Positions 10,735 through 19,450 of a stretch of DNA of 24,054 nucleotides are shown in pieces (position 1 is the stretch's first letter; every line of letters begins with the position of its first letter). A program made the position numbers and the translations under genes. The notes beneath the pieces are model-generated. The model saw nothing but the letters and a program-made list of their open reading frames with translations, was not told the DNA's origin and searched no databases. Source of the DNA: Saccoglossus kowalevskii (Eukaryota > Hemichordata > Enteropneusta > Harrimaniidae); contig NW_003126893.1 in NCBI RefSeq assembly GCF_000003605.2, positions 38,539-62,592 on the forward strand. Direction: 5' to 3'.

Positions 10735-11560
10735 GTAACAACGGGAAGAGATTATCCTTCAGGGTCGGATACGGTTTTTTAATTATGATATGACAGATTT
10801 GCGCCTGTAGTTACAACGGAAGTAAATAAGCAGATAACAGTAAATTGAGAGAACAGATGATACCCCCGTCTGATGGGTTTTCATGGTTTGGACGTCATGC
10901 TGAATCTTTTGAAGACATAATAACTAAACTGCTGGCCATACTATATTCCAAAATTTGTGCAACTGTGTTTCTTTTCAGATAAATGTTATAGTAAATATAT
11001 ATATAAGTTTAAAACAGCTTCATCAGTATTTTCTAAATACAAAATGAAATAATAATGTGAAGCAATGTGATCATAAATATAACAGTCTATGTCAGTAGAT
11101 CCCACCAGCTTTCATTCTACACCATGTGCCTTCTTTAATTATAATTCTGTAGTTTTTATATAAGAAATAATCGAACGACATCCTTTTTTTCGGTGATTAT
11201 TCATGTTTGATGATGAGAAATCACCTTCTATGATTAGATGCATCCTACATTATATGTTCATGCCCAAGGATGCTGCGGTACAAGATATTACTTCTGATTT
11301 ATCATTTTTTGCTATTATCGGCTTTGTTAATTACATAGTGGCCCTTAATGTTTGTATTCTACTCTACACGATACATGAAATTCCAAATTGCATATCTACT
11401 TTCCATTTTATCAGTTGACATTACGTCATTTCAAAAGCCGTGCTACAATTGACTACAATCCGTTTACATCAGGTTCGACAATGGATAGTACACAATTTTT
11501 CATATCATGTTTTACAAAAGAACTACATGTTATTTTACTTTATAATTATTTACTTCAGCA
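10735..11560 (+). repeat. diverged duplicated unit, copy A
   Basis: This block is homologous, in the same orientation, to 14130-14970. Matching landmarks run in order: GTCGGATACGG-TTTTTTAATTAT; ACAACGGAAGTAAA-AAGCAG followed by ATAACAGTAAATTGA; GCTGAATCTTTTGA; AGTATTTTC-AAATACAAAA; ATTATCGGCTTTGTTA; GAAATT-AAATTGCATATC; ATTACGTCAT and GTGCTACAATTGA. The best 150 bases look about 80 percent identical, the rest less, with indels. A 41-codon frame (10857-10982) lies in the best-conserved part. The unit is either a segmental duplication or two insertions of an unknown repeat family. Its ends are approximate, judged by where similarity fades. Confidence 0.8.
10857..10982 (+). CDS. small ORF shared with the second repeat copy (uncertain)
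   Basis: A 41-residue frame starts MIPPSDGFSWFGR and continues HAESFEDIITKLLAIL before a short hydrophobic end and a stop. The copy at 14258-14491 keeps the same frame (AESFEEIITKILAIL). Over the 17 codons of this core the differences are His/Asn, GAA/GAG, Asp/Glu, CTG/ATA, CTG/TTG and CTA/CTG: three of these six codons are synonymous, Asp/Glu and Leu/Ile are conservative, and only His/Asn at the first codon is not. That hints at past protein-level constraint, though the sample is tiny. I do not recognise the peptide. It may be a fragment of a repeat-encoded protein or a chance frame. Confidence 0.2.
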   Translation: MIPPSDGFSWFGRHAESFEDIITKLLAILYSKICATVFLFR

Positions 11561-13896
11561 TTCAATTGCATCAAGCACTCAATTAGAACCTTATCAATAA
11601 TTATCAAAATACAGGAGGCAAATCTCTGGTGATGACAAATACCTATCGGAATCATTGAATAAATGATAGACGTAATAGACAAGTCTTATAAAGCAATAAA
11701 ACAAAGGGGCAGCCACGTGCACATGGTTCTAGTTATCGATTTCATAAAACAGTCAACTAGAAACAATGACATAAGTTTACATGACGATGATTATTGATTG
11801 GCAACTACGTTTTTTCAATCAGCAATTGTCTAATTCGGTGTGCACAATTGTGTTCTTAATTTTTGGTAAATGTTTCTGAGCACTCTAGCTTTTGAGCTCA
11901 CTATAATTTAATTATGTCGCACATATTAGACACTCCATTCTATATTCAATCATTCTCTTGTTATGAGTCATGAACTAAATAAAATATCCGATCACCTCTG
12001 AACTTATTGTTTCGCATTTTAAGGTAAGAATTCGACATTTGAAAACGACATGGTGTCGATTTCATTAGGTGCCATGTTTCATATCCTGTTCATGTATAAG
12101 CGTATAGCGGATGACTTTTTTTTATTAAATAGTATTTATTCATTTTCAGCCCCAAGTGAGCTTTCCAGCCATGTTCGTTTGCTCGCTACGCCTGAAAGTT
12201 TCGTTTGGCTTTAAAGTTTTCGTTAAATCATTGTCGTCCCGTATAATTTGAAAATAACTATTACACAGACAGGACAGTTTTCAATAACATCTACCTTGAT
12301 GGTCGGAAAAAAAAAACTTGTGCAATGGAGTATCGACACGAGTACCTGCATGTACCCGGGGATACGCACCCCTGCGCACAGTCGATCCAGCCGGTCCACA
12401 GCGACAATCCAGCGTAGCGTAGTGCATGGCCGCAGTGGACACCGAGACGGCGTACCAGTCACAGTGTGCAGTTAGCTCGCATGATCGCTACAAAGCTACT
12501 TAACACAAACTATCGGTCACTCGTCCACTTGCAATGGGAATGATTTAAATACAATAATATGTAATAGAGTAAAACTAGTTTCTTTCTTATTTTGCCATAT
12601 TAGATTTTTGAAATAATTTCTAGAAAAAAAAAAAACATTTTAAATTATTCAGATTTACGGGCCAGTGACTGTGAAACTGTTTCGTACACTGTGGATTTTT
12701 CTCCAAATTTTCCGCTTTTTGAGCATTCGCTCATATGGATATTTTAAACTAGGGAGAGGAGTCAATCAGGAGCCCCCTTTTCACGAGCGCCACCACTGTT
12801 TTTGTTTTGTTTTTTGCAGCATCAATGTATTGTCTTTCTTTTACACGCGTAATTGTTGAAGGATAATTATACCTAGTTCTAATAAACAAGCAGGGTTTGG
12901 ACCTCTGGAGTTTACCTTTAGTTTATAGTTTGTGAATTGTTATTGAAAAAGAGAATATGAAATATCAGCAAATCATGGCAGTTGCGCCACGAGAGTTGAG
13001 AAGGAGAAATGTTTGGGCACTGAGATTGAGACGTGTGGATATTTAATTTTGCATTTGAATTCTCATGAATTCTTCGAAGTACACGTGGACAAAGTTTACA
13101 AGTATTGGTGATCTGGATAAAGTAACAAACCACTAAATTACAAAAATAAATCAGCTTTTGTCATCACATCTCAGTGGTACTCGGTAAAAAGATTATTTTG
13201 TATCCCCAGACGTACAATCCGTAAAGTTTTTTTTCTGTACAATTTTTTGTTTGATTTGGTCCGCAAAATACATTTCCAGGCTGCAAGTTATCGAGACTTG
13301 TGGCTGCAAATATGTGTTCATCAATATTATATATTGGCGTACAACTATACCCACGTGTTGAGGAAAATATTGATACTGTTAAATCACCACGAGAAATGTT
13401 TATGTGATGTGTCAGCATATTTTGAGAATTACACATTATATCCACGCATGGTATTGTATAATAATTTAGAATGTGCTTTTCATACATGTTATTGTTTATT
13501 TCATTGCCAAATTTGACATCCCTTATACGTTGATTTGTCCACTATTTTGTGATAATCAATTATTTAGACAAACCTTTTTAATTCAAAACATTTTGGTTTA
13601 GTAATAATTTTTCAGTTTCTTTTGTGCATTCGCCATATTAAATGTAGACAGATTACTTTCTAACTTGCTCTGATATATCGTTATGTTATTGACACCTAGA
13701 AATGCCAGTTTTGGTGAAATATTTTCTGGGCTATTAAACGAAATTCCACATTTTATAAATATAATATTCCATAATAAATTTATATAATCACATTGGTCAC
13801 AAATATGTAAAACTGTTTCTCCGGCATTGTCACAGAAACGTACATGGACTTGAGGTCATACGGAAAAGCATAGAATTAGTAAAGAAGATATTATGA
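11561..13896. other. non-coding DNA with one CpG-dense patch and splice-like signals
   Basis: No gene is recognised. A CpG-dense, G+C-rich patch at about 12330-12500 stands out from its surroundings. Frames are open there on both strands, and an ATG at 12426 opens a 25-codon frame beginning MAAVDTETAY, which has the look of a protein N-terminus. A textbook-shaped 3' splice acceptor (long T-rich tract then TTTTTTGCAG) ends at 12819 on the plus strand but leads into no recognisable exon. A 107-codon minus-strand frame at 13164-13487 is within the length expected by chance. An A12 tract lies near 12626. Confidence 0.45.
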
Positions 13897-14061
13897 TTAA
13901 AGCGGGAGGCTCGTCACCTGCGCACGCGCGTGAATTGAGTCCCCAGCAACGATAACAACACACGCTAGAAAAGCAATGGCTCATGAGTAAACGCTTGTTT
14001 GTAAACAATGACACGCTATGGCCATCTGACGCATGCGCAGGTAACGACTTCCCAGATTTAA
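13897..14061. mobile_element. TTAA-ended inverted-repeat element A (MITE-like, 165 bp)
   Basis: The segment begins TTAAAGCGGGAGGCTCGTCACC, and the reverse complement of its right end begins TTAAATCTGGGAAGTCGTTACC; the two agree at 15 of 22 positions. Both ends are TTAA. The same left end (TTAAAGCGGGAGG-TCGTC) and a similar right end (CCC-GATTTAAG) recur in the shorter element at 15050-15096. The interior is CpG-rich and holds a GCATGCGC core (14031-14038) like an NRF1 site. TTAA is the target of piggyBac-type transposons, so a small non-autonomous relative is conceivable, but there is no transposase here and only these two copies in the window. Confidence 0.4.
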
Positions 14062-14129
14062 GATTCCATTGGAATTTCTGAAGTTTTTATTCTGAGGATT
14101 GGAGTAAACACAATTCTTTCCCCTCTTTG

Positions 14130-14970
14130 TCCTGACAACAGTAAGAGAATATCGTTTATGATCGGATACATATTTTTTTAATTATAATTATACAGATTTG
14201 AGACTGGAGCTACAACGGAAGTAAACAAGCAGATAACAGTAAATTGACATAACAAATGTGACCCCATCTGAAGCGTATTCAGGATTATGGCGTAATGCTG
14301 AATCTTTTGAGGAGATAATAACTAAAATATTGGCCATACTGTTTTTGACTATTTGTGCATTGTTATTTTTTTGGAAAATGGATACTTTTTTAAGTTATAT
14401 GTACAAGATATACAAGGATATACAAAAAATAAAACAACTTCAACAAAATATTTATTTCCCAGTATTTTCCAAATACAAAAATATAATATAAATCAATGTA
14501 ATCACGAATATACCCATTGTCCGTAGATCGAACCAACTCCGATTTTACACGATATGCCTAATTTTCTTTTCTGTGATTATCAAAGTTGGTAATAACAAAA
14601 CACTTTTTCTGGTTCGATGCGACCTAAATTATTTGTTTATATGTTAATGTAATGTAGCGACAAGAATGTTGCATATACATGTCTGCCCGTAGAACAGATT
14701 AATTCTGACGTGTCATAGTTTTCCATTATCGGCTTTGTTATTTTACAGAGTGGTGTTTAATGATTGTATTCTCCTCAAAACTAGGTACACGAAATTTTAA
14801 ATTGCATATCCATTTCATCGGTTCATATTACGTCATCTTATAAGCAGTGCTACAATTGAAATCAATCTGACTGCATTAGGTTCGTTATCCCAGTTGTGCG
14901 TTTCAGACCTTTTTACGAGATTAATTTTGTATATTATCATACAATTTTGTATTTAAGCAGACTTAGAAGT
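14130..14970 (+). repeat. diverged duplicated unit, copy B
   Basis: Direct-orientation partner of 10735-11560, about 3.4 kb downstream, with the same landmarks in the same order. It carries extra bases relative to copy A around 14640-14700. It is bracketed by the TTAA elements that end at 14061 and start at 15050, which copy A lacks. The reading frame of its conserved core extends further than in copy A (to 14491), but the ATG has moved out of frame by one base. Confidence 0.8.
14258..14491 (+). CDS. small ORF in copy B with one possible membrane segment (uncertain)
   Basis: An open frame of about 77 codons has no in-frame ATG at its start (the nearest ATG, at 14256, is out of frame and followed by TGA). 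The conserved core NAESFEEIITKILAIL matches copy A. A hydrophobic run (ILAILFLTICALLFFW, roughly 24-39) could span a membrane, and a Lys/Gln-rich tail follows. No family is recognised. It could be a decayed fragment of a repeat-encoded gene or an internal exon. Confidence 0.2.
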   Translation: MTPSEAYSGLWRNAESFEEIITKILAILFLTICALLFFWKMDTFLSYMYKIYKDIQKIKQLQQNIYFPVFSKYKNII

Positions 14971-15049
14971 GTCTTAAAAGGTATGTGAGTATCACACAAA
15001 AAGTTAGGGATGGAAATTTATATAATGTTTTGTATAAATGAGACTGTAT

Positions 15050-15096
15050 TTAAAGCGGGAGGGTCGTCGGTCGGTCAGTCGACTCCCCCGATTTAA
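15050..15096. mobile_element. TTAA-ended hairpin element B (47 bp)
   Basis: A short imperfect hairpin. The left arm is TTAAAGCGGGAGGGTCGTC, and the right end is GTCGACTCCCCCGATTTAA, whose reverse complement matches the left arm at most positions. The loop carries TCGGTCGGTCAG. The ends match element A (13897-14061), so it may be an internally deleted relative. It lies about 80 bp beyond the duplicated copy B. Confidence 0.4.
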
Positions 15097-15556
15097 GCTG
15101 TTACAATCGCTGTATGACCTGTTTCAAAGCAGACCGAGTTAAATTACGCCCAGTACACAGACGAGCCCACATTATCATTCACTAATAATATTGCTGAATC
15201 AGTAATATTTATTTGTTTTCAAGTATGTTTTTAAATTCCCAAATAAAAGTTGTCATACAAGCCATATCAATTACTAATTTGCATGGTAATTATCTAATTT
15301 GTTAATTGTTTCACATATATCTCCAATATACATAATTATTAATTCAGTGTTGCATATTATTTATCTAATTTACATAAATCCGCCTATTTTTAGTTTTACA
15401 TTGATAACAGATTCAATAAAACTGGGGTATACACAATTATTTTGTGATGAATTCCAGTGTCAATTACATTTTGGTACAAATTTACGCTAGGTAAAATTGT
15501 ATTTTGCATAATAAATAACGACTTATGGGATTGTTTATTCAAATTCATTTAAACTG
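15097..15556. other. AT-rich non-coding DNA
   Basis: No gene-like feature is seen. One 63-codon frame (15299-15490) is made of Ile, Tyr and Asn codons typical of AT-rich noise. Confidence 0.5.
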
Positions 15557-15587
15557 CATACATACTGTTGGTAAGACAGTATGTATG
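15557..15587. repeat. perfect 12-bp inverted repeat (hairpin)
   Basis: CATACATACTGT at 15557-15568 is followed, after a 7-nt loop (TGGTAAG), by its exact reverse complement ACAGTATGTATG at 15576-15587. No coding frame uses it. It sits 16 bp before the (TAA)n repeat. It could be a cruciform-prone site, a transposon footprint or a transcribed hairpin; the stem is too short for a typical animal pre-miRNA. Confidence 0.85.
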
Positions 15588-15601
15588 AATACACCAACAC
15601 A

Positions 15602-15603
<2 letters not shown>

Positions 15604-15645
<42 letters not shown>
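15604..15645. repeat. (TAA)n microsatellite, about 14 units
   Basis: Roughly 42 bases of uninterrupted trinucleotide ATA/TAA repeat, ending in TAATACATAATAATT. A typical simple sequence repeat with likely length variation. Confidence 0.95.
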
Positions 15646-15646
<1 letters not shown>

Positions 15647-18046
15647 ATAATAATTATTTTTTCCAATAAAACGAATATAAAGCATTGTGACGTATTTTGT
15701 GTAAGTTAAGAAGTCAAGGGGACTTTGTCCCCTATAAACGGGTCACAGTTTAATTTCAGTTAGTCTCCGATAATTTCAATCAGTCGTTACAGACACATGT
15801 CCAAGTCACCAACTCTTTGCCACGTGGTGGCATGACATATGTAGTTGCCTCGTGGTTATGAGTTGAAGTTGTTTTACGCCAAGCGAAATTGAAGAGATTG
15901 CATTGATGTTCGTCGGACGTTTGCAAGAATCGTGTTATCGTTCTACACGACGTTTACAAGAACTCTCGGCCATTCAGCGATTACATCGTTTGTTCAAGCC
16001 TTGTACTGCCAACCATCGACGATTAGACCTTGTGTTGCATACATCGAAAAGTATGGCGGAGTAGTACTGACTTTGACTCTTGAAACTAGGTTATTTTAGT
16101 GTCTGTTTCGTTTTGTGAATCAAGGCGACGGTAAATGTACATTTGCGTGCTGTAATTGTATGTGTCCTGACTTTTCTTAATTTCACTACACCAGTCATGT
16201 TGAATTCATTCTCCGTTTAAATATTTTCACGTGGTAAGTCAATGCGTAGCTTAGTTCCATATATCGTATTTATATTTATACGCCACGGCAATTTTTTTCA
16301 ACGTTTATTAGTTTTGTACAATACATGTCCATCGAAATATTATGAGCGCATATTATTTGAAAAAAAATAAGAGTTAGTCAGTGAACCGTGTACTCACACA
16401 CACAAAAAGACGATACATGTGAGACTTGTTGGCGAACTAGCCTAGCACTTTGGGTGTTTTATTTTTTGCAGTCTTAAAAACACCATCATCAAATGCGCGA
16501 ACCCGAGTGTCTGACATGAATATGAACTATACAAATATTCAAATACTGAGAGCATTACTGACTCGGTCGATGTCAGGGTCAGCAACGCTCTCCGAGGGTC
16601 AACCACAGAAGAGTTCATATTTTTCACATCATTAATCAAATATAAAAACAAAACATTTGGTAAAAGGTTGTATTGCAATATCTTCCTTGCTCTAAAGCAT
16701 CTTGAATATTCAGATTATTTGTCATATCATGCCACTTATAATGTTTTTATCTTTATATATACATTTGAACATTCTGTTCCTGGGTGTGTTCTCCGGTTGC
16801 TTACTTTGATGAACGCGCTTTCGACAGAGAAAGTGGCGAAGTAAAATGAGATCTGTTCGGGATTTCTGCAGAATTCAGGTGAATGATTGTAGATATTGTA
16901 TTGTTTTCGTTGTCTTGTAGAAGTGATCAGAATGCTTCTTTATCATACTAAGCAGCATATCCCCCAACGGAAACATTTATCAGTATATCGTATACCTGTA
17001 TATTTCCAGTTTCAAAACCTTGGTACATGCTTTAGGAATTAATTGCCTATGGCGATAACACGGTAATACACACGAATTCAACAACATTTTGTTGATTATG
17101 ACCATAACTACACTGACTTCAACGCTGTCGGCCTGGGCGTATGAACTTAATTAACATAAACATTTCACTTACTTTCAGTGCAGTTTAGTTCAGTTAATTT
17201 TATTATTTAATATTGGTAGCTCTCTTAAGTACCCAGTTCTCATTGTACAAGAAGGCTGAGGGTGTTAGTTAAAATGTTGCGGTTGACATCGTGCATTCGA
17301 ACCCCGATCTTGGGCATTTTCTCTTTTATTGTCGAGAACGAACTAAATCTCGTAATTAGGTACATATCATTAGTCAATAAAAAGTATTGTCAATTTACAA
17401 TTTACATAAACCAATTTAGATTTATGTATGATTAACAATGGTAGTTTAAACACAAACACAACAGACAAAGAGACACAGTCTGGGTTGACGGGAATACTCG
17501 CACTCTACCAAAACTAATATGTGTACTAGTAATACAAGTTGTAATCATATTAACTTCTGAAGTTCTCACTGAGTCTTGTCACCAATTTTGCAAGAGACGA
17601 AAAAGAGACCTTCCTTCCAATGTTCAAATGGAATATACTATAAATGTTCCATAGATTCATAGCTTTGCTTAATCGTTGGTATCTTGAAAATATACATACT
17701 GAAATACATACTTACTAGCAGATACGAAATAGTTGCATAATGGATCTAATGATTATTCCTGGCCGTACAATAAACATGGGTTTGCCAAATAACTAATAAT
17801 AAAAAGCGATACCAATGCAATACAAAACAATAATACACCCAATACATGTGTTGTGTTTCATTCTGTTAAATTATTCTGTGAGACTATAAACACGCAGGAC
17901 AATAAAAATATCAGACCTTATCGATTTCTTCAAACGGAATTTGTTGTCAGATGTTTAGGACTTAGATGTTTACACATAATTTCACAGATTCCTACGTGAC
18001 AGTGTACTAATACAATACTACAAAATGTAATGTTTAAAACAATTAT
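15646..18046. other. non-coding DNA with a CpG-dense island
   Basis: A CpG-dense stretch at about 15770-16135 contrasts with the AT-rich sequence on both sides. It contains a palindrome (TGCCACGTGGTGGCA, 15818-15832), a frame open from 15867 to 16064, and a possible 5' splice donor GACG|GTAAAT at 16130/16131. It may be a promoter or first exon. The remainder (16140-18046) shows no gene. It includes an old tRNA-like patch near 17266-17303 that does not fold as a tRNA. Confidence 0.4.
15906..16064 (+). CDS. 52-residue Arg-rich small ORF (uncertain)
   Basis: The ATG at 15906 opens a 52-codon frame starting MFVGRLQESCYRSTRRLQEL and ending TSKSMAE. The frame is open upstream to 15867 (TGA at 15864-15866), where it reads SCFTPSEIEEIAL. 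Its composition (Arg, Leu, Gln, His; few Ile, Asn or Lys) differs from the random AT-rich frames elsewhere in the window and it sits within a CpG-dense island. The ATG has T at -3, a weak context. I do not recognise it. It could be an exon of an unseen gene, 5' leader sequence with upstream frames, or chance. Confidence 0.2.
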   Translation: MFVGRLQESCYRSTRRLQELSAIQRLHRLFKPCTANHRRLDLVLHTSKSMAE

Positions 18047-19419
18047 CTAAGTCATCTGCAGCTGCCATGGCTCGTCAGAGTTATTCAACAATCGTGTTCC
18101 CACGAATCGTTTATACAAAGCAGTGTTGATATTGACCGGATTGTGTGTTCTATTATTAATGACTTCTTCCAAACACCGTAGGACAACAGCGTCATACTCG
18201 GCATGGAATTTATTAGCAAAAAGATGTGGTTGTTTGGAGAGCCATGGAAGATCTCGATACGAAAATACACAAATACCACGACATATTTCCCCTTGCAAAT
18301 CCGTTGCTTGCCATGCCAGATTTTTGCTCTGGAGATGATATATGAAACGTTACGAGGACCCGGGCCTCCCGGGGCATCTGCTGAGAAACTCAAGCTTTGC
18401 TGGAAACTCTCGTCAGGAACAGCGGTATGTTCAAGCCATTTAAACCACTGTTGGGACAGCTTATTCAGTTGAAGGTATTCAACAAACGGCCGACTGAGAG
18501 CAGCATGCAGCTCGCCCTTTTTCACTGTGATATTTTGCGGTAAAGAATCATTTCTTAGATGCGTTGTATTTGTCAAAACATTTTTAACCGTTTCATGGAC
18601 GTAAAAGATACGATCACTAAAAACTTCTGATGCTGTCATGATGTCATTCTGACCGTGGAATTCATGTAGTATTCTCACAATTTCGAGATTAGTTTTCAAT
18701 GGAAATTCCTGCCCAGACAGATTAATATAGTACTTCCAGTGTTTATTCCTTTTAAGTGCATCTGATTGACAGCTTAACTCTGCTTCAACGACTGTGATTG
18801 TTCCCCAAACTACGTTTACTAAACGTTCAGCTATAAATACATTGTCAAAACAATTTGAGATGGCTTTCATTCCATCGAGTACATCGACAGCTGCCATGCT
18901 ATCTACATGTATACAGTATATATTATGTGGTCTGTAGATTGTTCTCAACAGCTGTTCAACTTGGTTGACATTTTTATATACAAGTATGCCAAATGCCAAC
19001 GGGAATTCCAACTCCTCTTGCATAATGGGTTTGCTCAGGTATCCTCGACTGCTTGCAAATGCGTAACAGTCCGTTGTCAAGTTTAAAAACGTGTTGTCAG
19101 GGACGAAAAGCTTAACCGATTTATGTCTCCTTACGCTGTTACGGATCCCCAATGACTTATTTCTATTGCAGATTAAATTACTGCAATATATTCCAGTCTC
19201 TAGAGCGGGGTAGTAATCAATGACCCAACGTAAATTCTTTGATTCAGTTGCAGTTGTATTTATATTCAAAACTATTTTCTGATTAATTGATGTTGGTCTC
19301 TTACGGTAGGTGTGCCAGTTCCGCAATTCTATTGAAGCGTGTTGTCTTTTCCAGTAGACTGATATTATAACGGAAATGCATATCCATAAACCAAATATTG
19401 TTTTTCTGATTTTCAACAT
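18047..19419 (-). CDS. core-2 type beta-1,6-N-acetylglucosaminyltransferase (GCNT/C2GnT, GT14), frameshifted
   Basis: A Golgi type II membrane enzyme that adds beta-1,6-GlcNAc to the core-1 O-glycan, making core-2 branches. The uninterrupted frame runs from ATG 19419 to 18085 (444 codons). Residues 1-24 are a basic start (KIRK) plus a signal anchor (about 7-23). The Branch domain (PF02485) follows: CYAFASSRGY (118-127), FPLAFGILVYKN (139-150), IYCIHVD (167-173), SNCFDNVFIAERL (188-200), WKYYINLSGQEFPLKTNLEIV (228-248) and VPDES (334-338), whose E337 aligns with the catalytic Glu of mouse C2GnT-L. After G370 (about 18305-18310) the frame is lost. The family C-terminus (EICRGICVF, DLPWLSK, HLFANKF, CLEE) continues in another frame to 18047, so one base appears missing. 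Read through, the protein would be about 457 residues, normal for the family. Seven N-glycosylation sequons are present. It is either a pseudogene or a sequence error. Confidence 0.9.
18299..18312 (-). other. one-base frameshift in the glycosyltransferase
   Basis: Codons through G370 (18312-18310) follow the family in one frame (ISRAKIWHG). From about 18307 onward the family pattern continues only in the frame that reads ATDLQGEICRGICVF, an offset consistent with one missing base (or two extra). The original frame reads on for another 74 codons that resemble nothing. No GT...AG intron fits at this point. The shifted part carries the conserved C-terminal cysteines and the Arg and Lys that bind the donor phosphates in mouse C2GnT-L (R378, K401), so the unshifted product should be inactive. 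Confidence 0.8.
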
Positions 19420-19432
19420 AGTAGGGCCTAGT

Positions 19433-19450
19433 CTGCAAGAAAGTGTAAAG
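19433..19450 (-). promoter_or_regulatory. 3' splice acceptor before the glycosyltransferase ATG
   Basis: On the minus strand the sequence CTTTACACTTTCTTGCAG ends at 19433, followed by ACTAGGCCCTACT and the ATG at 19419. This is a strong pyrimidine tract plus CAG acceptor 13 nt before the start codon. GCNT genes in animals commonly keep the whole coding region in one exon with separate 5' non-coding exons, which fits. A possible donor (CTA|GTAAGT on the minus strand, intron starting at 20800) would give an intron of about 1.4 kb; that pairing is only a guess. Confidence 0.55.

Noticed and set aside
12223-12475. Overlapping 75- to 79-codon frames on both strands
   Set aside because: They arise from the CpG-dense patch, where stop codons are rare. 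Neither resembles a protein family along its length.
13164-13487. 107-codon minus-strand open frame with several Cys and N-glycosylation-like sites
   Set aside because: At this base composition about one frame of such length is expected by chance in 24 kb on both strands. It has no recognised family, and the opposite strand is also open.
14998-15096. Functional hairpin RNA at element B
   Set aside because: The stem is imperfect and bounded by TTAA ends shared with element A, so a transposon-type inverted repeat explains it better.
17266-17303. tRNA or tRNA-derived SINE: a box A match (TAGTTAAAATG) and a near box B (ATTCGAACC)
   Set aside because: The boxes are only 18 nt apart, too close for a tRNA, box B has a mismatch in its first base, and no acceptor or anticodon stem can be drawn.
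17324-17331. TTTATT as the poly(A) signal of the glycosyltransferase
   Set aside because: It is about 720 nt beyond the stop at 18047. It is possible, but not distinguishable from background without RNA evidence.
18123-18472. Plus-strand frames of 71 and 89 codons opposite the glycosyltransferase
   Set aside because: They are antisense to a clearly family-matched coding region and look like shadows.
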